A DNA stretch of 64,000 bases from Engraulis encrasicolus (taxonomy: Eukaryota; Chordata; Actinopteri; Clupeiformes; Engraulidae), in contig NC_085861.1 in the NCBI RefSeq assembly GCF_034702125.1, positions 56,221,363 to 56,285,362 on the forward strand. The letters are read 5' to 3'. The notes under the pieces are model-generated. The model searched no databases. It was not told the origin of the DNA and saw only the letters and a list, made by a program, of their open reading frames with translations. Positions 11,101 through 23,100 of this stretch are shown piece after piece. The translations under genes were made by a program, and so were the position numbers. How positions within the stretch are numbered: position 1 is the stretch's first letter; each line of letters starts with the position of its first letter.

Positions 11101-14100
11101 CACAGGCTGTGTTACTGTCTTGTTCTTAATGAATCCCCCCACAACAACAAAAACGCGGGGTGTGGCCCAAGTGGCCCAATGGTATGAAACTGAAAGTTGA
11201 CTGCGGCCCTTGAGGTTGTGGCTTTGGGCCGCGGCCCTGTGGTTAAGAATCCCTGGCGTAGTGAAGTGGTGTCCTGAAAGACAGTTTGTTTAGGGGGAAT
11301 GTGTACCTTTCCACAACGTATTCAAGCTGAAAATGAGAATGAAAAAGATTTTCAAGATGAGAGGTTACTTCCTACTAATCTCAGGAGGAAAACACAAGAG
11401 CTTATGTTGAGGGCAAATACAGTATGTCTTCTGAAGGCCTAAACACATCAAACCAATAAAATGTTGATCAACTTCAAACATGTCAATGTTGCGTCCAGGG
11501 TGGATACTGCGAATTCAAGGCGAAACTTCTTCAGCGACTTCAGCTACTCGGTGGATTAGGCCGTTCCTGGTGTACGCGCACAGTTACTATCCCGCTCACC
11601 TTCCTGTGTTCAGTCAGCAGGTGTCGGAGCTCCATCTCCATCTGATTGCTGGCCTGGATTGGATCCAGCGACGAGGCGCACAGCATTATGGGTACCGGGG
11701 GTACGGTGAAGACAGTGGATCCAGGCCCACACACCGAGCCCAGTGCCTCAGGACTCATCGCCTTCCAACGGGACTTGTCCCGAAAATCGAAAGCACAGAA
11801 CTGCACCAGATCTGTCGGCTGGCAGTTAGCCAGGAAAGCCTTGTGGTTGAAGGCACAGCCCACGGTCTGGTAGGGATGAGCAGCCTTAGGCAGCGGAGTG
11901 ACGGGGTCGTCCGGGTCCATCGGTCTGTGGAGGTACCTGAGGGGAGATTGTTATTGGTTAAACAGAAGCAGGGGAGGGAACTGTCTGGTATGGCAACACC
12001 ACACAGGCTGAAAGGAAGTCTCCCTAAATTTCCATGTTACCAAAAAATAAAAATAAAAAAATCAATGTTTAAAATTTTCATTTATATTCTTTAATCCAAA
12101 GGTGATCACGATTCCCAACCCTCTTCACACGCACTTTGTCATGCCCATTTCAGCTCGGTCTGTCACCAGTCGAGTTGGCGATTAATTGCAATTAATTTTT
12201 TTCAACCGATGAACCTTTTAATCGACAACAGAATGTTTATCGATATCGAAAAATTGTTGACATCCCTATTTTTAAACCATTTATGAATTAGAATTACTGT
12301 CCGTTCTTTCACTGACCTTTCAGCTGTCAAGCTTTCCCAGAAGGTGATGGTTCCATCCGTGCCACAAGTCAAGACCCATACATGTGGAGTGTTTTTGGCC
12401 TTGGTGCCCACGCACACATAAGCATCCATGCCAAACCCAAGGAGCAGGCTGCACAACAGAGTTGCATGATCCTCACAGTCTCCCTGAGTGCACACATAGA
12501 TAGATATGCCATCACCTGTAAGCTTGAAAACGGTTGAATGTAAAATATGGCATTTAAAAATGGCATTTGGGATATAGGGAAAATGTGCAAAAATACAGTC
12601 CCAGGAAAAAGTTTGTACACCCTTTGAAATGTCTTACATTTCAGTCAAAATTGGTCATAAAACATGGTCTGATCTTCCCGGAAATCACAAGAAGGAACAA
12701 CCAGAGTCTGCTCTAACTAATTCAATACAAACATTTACAAGTTTTCATATTTTCATTGGCCATAAGATGTAAACATTCACAGGACAGCAAGGCATAAGTA
12801 AGTACACCCTTGCATTCAATAGGTTTTAACCCTAAGTTAGTTGCAATAACCTCAACCAGATGTTTCCTGTAGTTGCAGATCAGATTAACAAAACAATCTG
12901 GATGTATCTGGTCTCCCTTTTCTTTAGAAAATTGCCTCTTGTCAGCAAGGTTTGTGGGATGTCTGGAGTGCATAGCTTTCTTGAATTCCTGCCATATAAT
13001 CTCAATTGTTTTTTTGTCAGGGCTTTGACTGGGCTATTCCAGAATGTGTATTTCATTGTTATGAAGCCATTCTTAGGTCGATTTGCTTCTAAAGTATGGG
13101 TTGTTGTCACATTTCAGCACCCATCCTCTTGTGTGCTTCAACTGTGTGACAGACTACCTCACTTTTTTCTGTAAAATATCTCGATAAACTTCTGAGTTCA
13201 TTGTTCCACTGATAATAGCAAACTGAAAAGGGCCTGAGGCAGCAAGGTAGCCGCATATAATGATGCTCCCGCCACCATACTCAAAGTTGGAGATGATGTT
13301 TTGGTGAAGGTGTGGTTCTCCAGTTCTCCTCCAAACATGACATTGTGTGTTCCCCTGAATAATTCAACTTTGGTTTCAACGTTGGTCTACAGAATATTTT
13401 GCAGTAATTCTATGAAGCATATAAATATTTTTTCGCAAACCTCAAAGGTGCAGCAATATTTTTTGGACAGAAACCCCATTAATTTTAGATTGGCAGAATG
13501 AATCCCATTTTTAGCTATTCTTGGTTACATCTCCTCTTCTGAGTATGGTGGCGGGAGCATCATTATATGCGGCTACCTTGCTGCCTCAGGCCCTTGACAG
13601 TTTGCTATTATCAATGGAACAATGAACTGAAGTTTATTGTGATATTTTACAGAAAAAACGTGAGGAAGTCTGTCACACAGTTGAAGCACACAAGAGTATG
13701 GGTGCTGAAATGTGAAAATAACCCATATTAGAAGCAAATCGACTTTAAAATGGCTTCATAATAATGAAATACACATTCTGGAATAGCCCTGTCAAAGCCC
13801 TGACAAAAAAACAATTGAGATTATATGGCACAAAGTCAAGGAAGCTATGCACTCCAGACATCCCACAAACCTTGCTGATGAGAGGCAGTTCTCTAAAGAA
13901 GAGGCAAGATACAAACAGATTGTTTTGTTAATCTGATCTGCAACTACAGGACAAGTCTAGTTGATGATATTGCAACTAACTGAGGGTTAAAACCTACTTA
14001 ATGCAAGGGTGTACTTACTTATGCCCTGCTCTCCTGTGAATGTTATGGCCTTATGACCAATAAAAATATGATAACATGAAAATGTTTGGGTGGAATTAAT

Positions 14101-17100
14101 TAAAGCAGACTCTGATTGTTTGTTCTTGAGATTTCCGGGAAGATCAGACCATGTTTTATGATCAATTTTGACAGAAATGTAAGAAATTTCAAAGGGTGTA
14201 CAAACTTTTTCCTGGGACTGTATATATACAGTATATATACAAAAATACTCTTAGGCTGTGCTCACATTGTTTTTTTTCCTCACAGATACAGATACAGAAG
14301 CAGCTTGATGTTTAATCAATTGGTAAGGATACATTAAGAGAGCTTAATAATAAAATAAGAATAACTAGATACACTAGTACAAAAAAATATAGGAAAGTAA
14401 AAATAAGTAATTAACAATCAAATGACAAGACTGACTTGTGAAGAGAGAAGAGACAGACCTTGTTCCTGCACAGGAAAGCCATTGCGCTACTCCACTGCTC
14501 ATGGTATCCGCCACTGCCCACCCCGCGTACTCTTTCCTGGGCCAGCAGGCTTACAAAGCGTGCAGCCTGACGCGGGGTTTCCAAAAGGCGACCCCCTCGC
14601 AGGACGCAGACGTATGAGCAGACAGGCCGATTCACGCCATTTTCATCCTATTTAAACATAATACACATAATTAAAACTCCTTCAAATGATATCAACACAA
14701 ACTACCTATGTCAATGCATGGTACAAAAAAAGCCATGCAATCAGTTAAATTCAGGGGTGGGAAACTTCTTTCATTCGAGGGGCCACTTCGAATTTTATGA
14801 AGTCCTCCAAGGGCTGTACTATGAACACAAACCAGGATTTCCCCCTGCACTTTAGCCCTAGTAAACAACGGACCCCACCTTCACTAGGCCCCCATACATA
14901 TGGCCCTTGTACTATGACAGTATGACTACTACTAGTAGTTCTGTCAGGTTCATTTAAGTCAAGGGGGGGGGGGGGTGTTACTATGTTTTAGCCGGTTATA
15001 AACAGCTCCTAAGTCTCAAATGTGCATCTGATTTTCCCTCAAAGCTGATTTGTCAGTTGTCTGGCCACAAGAATAATGTCCTCCCACAAGACTCAGCCCA
15101 GATGTAACATGGAGGGAAATGTCAACGTCTGGAGCTTTATGGAAGGCATGCAAATGCAAATGGAATGCAAGGCCAGGCAAACGGACACCTACCTGTGCAA
15201 AGATTTTCACAAGCCTGTTCTGATGCGACTGACGAATGTCTAGAAATTCCCTCCACCACTGCTTTGCGTACACAAGAAATAACCGCTCCTTTTCCATGGT
15301 CTTCTGTTTCTCCAGTGATTGCTACAAAGAGAGAGAAGAAAAGACATTGACAAAAATGATGTCTTGCCAAAATCTGCCAAAAATGCCAAAAAATGCCTAT
15401 TCTTTGTTCATTAAATGATTAATCTTCCTTCGGTGCAACAAATTGATTTTTGTGCATAAAACTTAATTTGGGAGAGTTGAAGCTTTCATATAAGCTACTT
15501 CTGAAGTCAATTGATCAATTGAAAGTCAGGTTATTGGCTGTTGCTCCAACAACATGGACAGGCGACAAATCTTATGGGATGGACTGTGTAATGTATCTCA
15601 ATGGTTTTCAAAGTGGGGGCCAGGGACCCCTGGGTGGAGGTGCCAGGAGGGCCACGGCAGGTTGGCAGAGAACAAAATAAATATGACAATAAATAATTAG
15701 CTAAACCATATTACCATTAGCGAAGAACCATGATTTCTAATAAACTCTTTGAAATGGCCTCATTTACACATTAGTCAACATTGCTATACTTTATCAGCCT
15801 TCGCAACGGAATTCTCTTTTCTGATTGGCAGATGGGGTGACCATAACGTAATTCCGTGGAACCAGTCAGGCGTCAAACGTGCAACTAAGTTAGATGCACA
15901 TAGAATCTTCGTTTGGAATGCCGATACTATTTAAGGCAGGGCTATTCAAATGGCGGCCCTGGGGCCAGATGCGGCCTTTGGACAGCAAGGTTCTGGCCCC
16001 CCACAAGCCCCTTGAAATACAGATTTGTTTTTCGAAATTTAGAGATAAAAGTATGGGTTCTGTATAGAGCTGAAACGGGACACAGGACGTTAAAATGCAG
16101 GAAATTACATATAAGAAATGCAAAACTTTCTGGAGGAGGACCCTCGGACTCCCCACTTCAATGAAGTCTCCCCTTTACTAGAAGGAATTTGAAAAACTGG
16201 CCCTCGTTGACATTTATTTGAATACCTCTGATCTAAGGGATATGGCTGTGGAAACCATGGCATGCACATCATCTACGGAAAATTAAATAATCACGCCGGC
16301 ATTCCAAACAAAAATTCTAGACGCGTCTAACGCTTCATGCCCATGTCCATCTTGCTCACAAGATTCAGGTGCAGTTGGCACGGTTCCTACAACTTTACAG
16401 AAAGTAATAGATAAAAAAGTAACCCACTCTAACGGCAGATAAGCGGGATAAGGCCTTCGAGGTTGACCCGTTCCACTAAGTTAATGGCTTGGCGGAGGCA
16501 ACTCCGTCTCTGTGCTGCGCACATCGCTGGAGTTCGGAGCCACCGCCTCGCCATTAACTTTGTGGAACTGGTCACCTCGTCGGCCCTTACACATATTATT
16601 TACTTTTTCCTTACTTGAGTCGTAACAACCTCTGTGGAGAGGTGCTCGGACAGGTGAGGGTATATTTCCAGTTTCAGATTCAGCACTCCAACAGTTGCTT
16701 TGCACTCTCTCCCTGAAGACCAGACAACACATACAGTACGAGAAGAAAAGGAGTCATTTGCACAATAATTCCAGAACTGAAAATGATGTTTCCTTCACCC
16801 TACCTTATTCATTCCACTTGAAGGAGGTGGACTGACACACTATTGTTCATGCGAGATGCTAGTACTTAACTTGGTGAACAAATACATTTGAAATCATTGT
16901 AATTTTAAGTATAACATGTTCTATCCAAAGTGTGTCAAATCACACCAGTTGTTCAAAGTGGGGTCAAAATAAAGAAATAAAGAAAATTGCCATTTACAAT
17001 AGAACGTCAAAAACGAAAACCATGCAGTGATTATTTCTTGTACAAGTTACATTCAGGTCTCTGTGGCACTACTTATTGGATTATATAAAGATTCTTACCA

Positions 17101-20100
17101 ACTCCCAGAAGTTCGGTTGTGATGCTGGTCTTGCCATCTGGCGCACAAAGAACACTTCGCCAGTCAAGGAAGTGCGAAGACATAAGCGTGGTGTCACCTG
17201 ACGTAGTTGTTTTGATCAGAACCATGTGAATGGGATCACAGATAGAGAGCAATGTCGAACAGTCCGCCATTTTGTTTTCATTTCCTGGGAAAATAAATAA
17301 TCAATACCTGTAGTAGTTTCTTATCAAATTAACACATTCACAAGAATAGAATAAGATAATTTTCCAACTCAAAGTTTAACAGTTGATATTATATTCTGAA
17401 TCTGCCTTAGTCTGCTTTTCGCATCCAATCTTAAAGCACTCTCGGCTCAACGGCCAAATCCAATTCAATAGGCCTAAAATAATAGCAGCTGAAGTGTTAC
17501 TGCTAGACTGAGAGTTACAGATCAGATGAATGGATTGATATGACCACCACATTCAACTGTTCAACTTCAAAAGGAATTTGAAAACAAGCCCATTAGGTGC
17601 ACCCATAAGGCATTGCAGGATTAGCCTGGTCCTGACCATCCCATAATACTACCATTTCATTTCGTATTTATGGTCTGGCATTTGTTTGCTCTGAAGCGAT
17701 TGTTGGAAGCAGAAAGTTTGCACTCAGCTATGGTTTGAAATTATTGGACACCTCTCACCCAATCGCTGGCAGTTACTCAACAACAACATAGTGCAGACCA
17801 ATGGCTCTGGCGCAGATGTGTACGTCATTGTCACGAGCGTCCTCCCCCTTTCGCCCCCACGTGGGGGGCGTATTCGCTTATTTGCTGTTTTCTGGGGGGG
17901 CGTTGCGATCAAAATTCTACTGCTCCAGGCACTCCACAGAGAAGCACGGCCAGACTACAGTAGTGGAGCCAATCCTTTGGCGGAAGTACGTAGGATGGCT
18001 CGCGAGGCTATTGCAGTATGGGGGGCAGTGTGGGTATTGCAACTATGTTGCTCAATGAAACTGTGCCGCCTATTGTCAAATTTGATCTTTTCATGAATAT
18101 TTATAAAATAATAAACTAATAAGAAAGATCTACCTTTTCATGTATGAAAAGTGCCAAAATGAATCAAAATGAATATTTACAATTTGATGGCGATGGTAAG
18201 TATTCACGAAAAAGGTGGGATTTGTGAATGGGAAGCATGAATTCAAGAAAGAAACTGCTAAAAGTAATACCCAGCGCACCTTTAAACTCAGACATTTTAC
18301 CTGTTAGACTTTGATGCACTTCCAAGAGGAAACCCTCTTGTAGCTCTGGCTCACATTCACAGGGAACAGGTTTGGATCGAAAGCGCTGGTTACGAAAGTT
18401 GATGTAGAGTGTTAACGTTGAGTGTGCGTCCGGAGAGATTCTGTCCGGCACCTGCAGGTGCTCAAGAAAAGCCTTTCCTCCGAGGATCTGAAGGTAAATG
18501 TATCTTCTCTTGGGATTAATAATGGCGTCTGTCAGGAGAAAGAAATAGTTTACATTACATTACATTACATTTAGCAGACGCTTTAGACCAAAGCGACTTA
18601 CAAGGAGGACAATGAAGCAAGTACAGAGTGTGTGGTCAATACAGAGTACTGCAGTATCTAAGTAATTAGAACAGATAGAGAGCACATAAAAATAGTGGAG
18701 GGCCTATTAAGTGTAGTGCGAAAAGATAGGCACGCCTATTTAACCAGCTGCATCTCATTCTGCCGTCTTTTGGTGGAATTTCAGCGCACCGGAATTTGGA
18801 ACGCCCCCTAATTAACTATACAGCATTTGTTCTCCGCTCACCTGTCTCCAGTCAGAAATGTTCTTTCTCCCTCGCACCCACCACCTCCCCTTTGGCCTCC
18901 CTTCCGCCGCTATTCGATCAATTCATCAGGTGTCTTGCCCTCACTTCCTTCCAATTCACCTCGCTCCATTGCTCTCCAACCATCATCTGCCAGGGGGTGC
19001 TCGTTCAGAGTTCGCACGTATCTGCGGGCGCAGTTACTGCCCCAGCTCTCAGTGGCGCCCCGTACTCCCGAGATCGGGAATGTTTGCTGCATAGAGATTT
19101 CTCGGCCGTGGCAGTACTTCAGCACCTCCGCCAGCGATCCTGCCCAATACGCCACGTTAGGGATGCACGATGTATCGGCCAGATGTATCGGTATCGGCCG
19201 ATATTTGACATTTCTCAACACATCGGACACCGGTCCGATGGGTAAAACTGGGCCGATGTGAACACAGATGTTTTTTTTTTAATATGTTGCGGTTCTAAAA
19301 GATTGGACTTGACGGTGAATTTCATTGTTTGTCTTCTAGTTTGTCTCTATTTTTTATCTAATTTTATCACAGGGAGTTAAAAAGTCTTTTTGGAAATAAG
19401 AGAACATTCAAACATTCAGTTTGTTTGCATCATTGTCAGTCTGTATTAAATGTTATCTCTTTAAAAAAAAAAAAAAACATCGGTATCGGTTAATATCGGT
19501 TATCGGCCAAAACCGCAATATCAATATCGGATATCGGATATCGGTATCGGCCGAAAATTTTCACATCGTGCATCCCTACGCCACGTAATCTATCTCAGCT
19601 TCTTGAGTGCACTCTCTAAATACTGTTTAAATACTGCCTACAGGGCGAATAGATCTACAGAGGATGGCATTTCATTGGCCATTCACACTGCCCTCTCACA
19701 CCTGGAGAAACCAAACAGCTATGTGCGGATGCTGTTCATGGACTACAGCTCCGCTTTTAACACCATCCCCCCTATCAAGCTGGCCACTAAGCTGTACAAT
19801 CTCGGCTTCAGTCCCCATGTCTGCAGATGGATACTGGACTTCCTCAGTAACAGACCTCAGTCTGTACGCATGGGCAAACATCATTCAAGACGCATCAGAC
19901 TAAATACAGGCGCGCCGCAGGGATGTGTGTTGAGCCCTTTTTTGTACCCCCTCTTCACTCATGACTGTGATCCTAAGCACAGCACAAACACCATCATTAA
20001 ATTTGCTGACGACACAACCGTGATTGGCCTGATCTATGACAACAACGAGACGGCCAACAGAGAGGAGGTGGAGCAGCTGGCCCAGCTACCACGAGATCTG

Positions 20101-23100
20101 CTCACTAATTTCTACAGGTGTACGATTGAATCAGTGATTACATACAGCATTACATCTTGGTACACCAGCTGCACACACGACAACAAGAAGATGTTACAGC
20201 GCATTATTAAAACAGCAGAGAGAATCATTGGTTGCCAACTACCCACACTTGAGGAGATCCACCATACACGCTGCACAAACAGAGCATTAAACATCCTTAA
20301 AGTTCACACACACCCTGGTCACAGGCTCTTCACCATGCTACCATCTGGCAGGCGCTTTAGGACTCTGCGTGTCCGCACTACGAGAATGAAGGACAGTTTC
20401 TATCCTACTGCCATTAGACTTTTGAACTCAATGCGTCTCCAGCCCCACTCAATACTTCAGGACTTGCTATACTGTGAGATGCATATGGACTTTTAAATAT
20501 TATTTATTATACTGTTAATATATCTTTTATTTTGTGGGCATTTGTGGGTTTCTTCCAAACAGAATTTCACTGTCAAAGTGCAAGATAGGGCTTGTGCACA
20601 AGCCCTAAGCAATGCAGGTGCAGGTGTGAGGTAGGATAAGGTGAATCAATGAACAAAATTCAAGAGACACCGCACACGGCTTACTTTTCTTAACTTTATT
20701 TCTCTGAGCGAATTCGAAAAGTAAGCAGTGTGCAGTGTCTCTTGAATTTTGTTCACAGAATTTCACTGTGTTTATATAGTGACAATAAAAGCACTCTACT
20801 CTATTGGGGATTTAAAGTCATTTTAAGAATATATATATCATTTTTTTACATTGAGCTAGAGAGACAGATGAAGAAGGAAAGAAAGGTGAGTTTTGGACAA
20901 TATGTTACTTACTCCTCTCAGCTTCCATTACTCCAATGTGTTCAGGTTTCCCCTCGTCTCTCTAAGAACATCAAAAGGAGGAGAAAAAGAGCCTGGTTTG
21001 AGTGCAAAGACTTTCCATTGCAAGTGGTCACACACATTAGCCTCATACGAATTTGTTGCTGTCAACCATCATAGACGAAGCACGTGAGCGAGAACTTGTT
21101 ATCATGATGTGGGTGGTAAGCTTATTAAATACAGTGCATTTAAAGTCGGCCACAAATATGAACGAGAGTCGTCGATGAGCTCGCACCAGTTTGATCTACA
21201 AACACATCACGTGTGAGGTGTGGGGGGGCAGGTGGAGAGGAGGAGGTGAAGTGGGGATCTGCGCAAACTTGTGTAGGGGTGTGAGACAAGACTCATGTAC
21301 ACACGTGAGTGAGTTGTTGACCAACCAGTTCATGGGAGAGTGACCTCGGCAGTGGTCTGCAGACGAGCGTTGACTGGGATAGGCAACTGCAGGGGTTGCA
21401 AGATCCGACTGCAGTCACATTCATCCCGCGATAGTTTGACACCATGTGACATGTCACCTCGCGATGCAACATGACCGAAAGTTTGACAGGAAATCTAACC
21501 ATCATGCAACTTTTTAAGCCAGAATGCATTGCTGTCTAAATGTGCATGTAGCCGTTGCGGTATCTCGAATTACCTTACTGCTAGTATGGACATTTTTTCA
21601 CTATATTGCATCGTAGGGTCATGGGGTGCGTAGCCACCACAGTCCAATTAGAACAGAGTAGCCTACATCTCTATCTATGCTACAGGCAGCACTGAAGTTT
21701 CAATAATAGATCTGTCGCAGGCATGGGCGGCGCTAAGGGGGAAAGGTGTTACATATTCTAAGGGCCTAAGGCACTGACCGATGACATCATTTGTCATTTT
21801 TGGGGGCCAAAATTCACATTTTACATGGGCCCAACATTTCTAATGGCGCCCCTGGTCGCAGGGGTTGAGTCTAGCAGCTACAGGTGATGTTACCTTGACC
21901 CATTTCTTGGTTGCAGTGACCTGTAGTTGTCTCGGAGAATAGTTCACAAACCTTTTTTTTTACCGAGACCCCGACCAGAAAACATTCATGCAACCCCCGT
22001 TGCCCCTTCTGTCATACTGTAAACACATTTTACATTAATAAATAGTTACACTTAGCTGATGTTTTTTTTACCAACTCACAGTTATTTTAGTACAGGGTAT
22101 TGGTTCCAGTCCCTGGATCAGTGTGGAGTTAGGTGCCTTGCTCAAGGGCACTTCAGCCATGGAATGAGGAAGCCACCAGACCACATTAATAGCTACTTCG
22201 TAATTCACAAGGAATGGTCTGACCCAATTGTCTTCAAAGTGGGAGCAGGGAACCCCTGGGGGGGCTGCGAGGAGGTGCTAGGCACCGCGGCAGGTTGGCA
22301 GGAAATGTAAGAACAAAAAAAGGAATAAACTGAATGATATAAAACGAAACTAAGCTTAACAATAATTATATTCCTAATATTATCTTGTATCCTGGTGGAG
22401 CACTGCCTCACAGGCCCTACCCTATGGTTGTGAAAGGTGGTGCACAGAAAAAATAGTGTGGTGTGTGACCCATGTCAGGGGGGGTCTTGGCTGGGATGTA
22501 ATGGTATATAGGGGGGGCCTTGTCATGGTAAAGTTTGGGAAACTCTGGTCTGACCCACCCGTCAGGCTAGGAGATGCGGTAAAGGAGTGAGATTTGGACC
22601 TGCAACTGATCTAAACCCATCTTCTGAACCTTCTGGGCCACGGCTGCCCAGTGCCCACCACACACATTTAGTTTCCCCCCCTAAAATTAATAATTTTACA
22701 GAAGCCTGCCTGGGCTACTTTTCACGTGAATGCTGTTACTGACCAGTTTATGGAATGTGTGATACAACTGACACAAGCAGTTCTAGCCCGCTAGTCAAGA
22801 TCGCAAATCAATCAGAATGATTTACCATATCAACGTTCAACGTGAGGTCCTTCATAATATCGTCGACGAGTCCCCTCTGTTGCAAAGCGTGCATGTAGTC
22901 CTCCCCAGAAAACCACCGTCCAGGATCAATGCCATCTTGTGATGATTCTGCTAACACACCACGTATCTTGTCGTTGATGTTCACCTATAAGAAATGCAGT
23001 GTCGTTATCTAGCAGCAACTTGTTGAGTTTACTCGGGTGTTGATCTCCAACAACTAACGCGAGCTTATCAATGTCTCTGTTTCTCATGATGTAGGGGCAT

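Noticed and set aside
12860..13174. 104-aa frame with membrane-like composition
   Set aside because: Lies in one arm of the fold-back Tc1 element, antisense to transposase-derived sequence.
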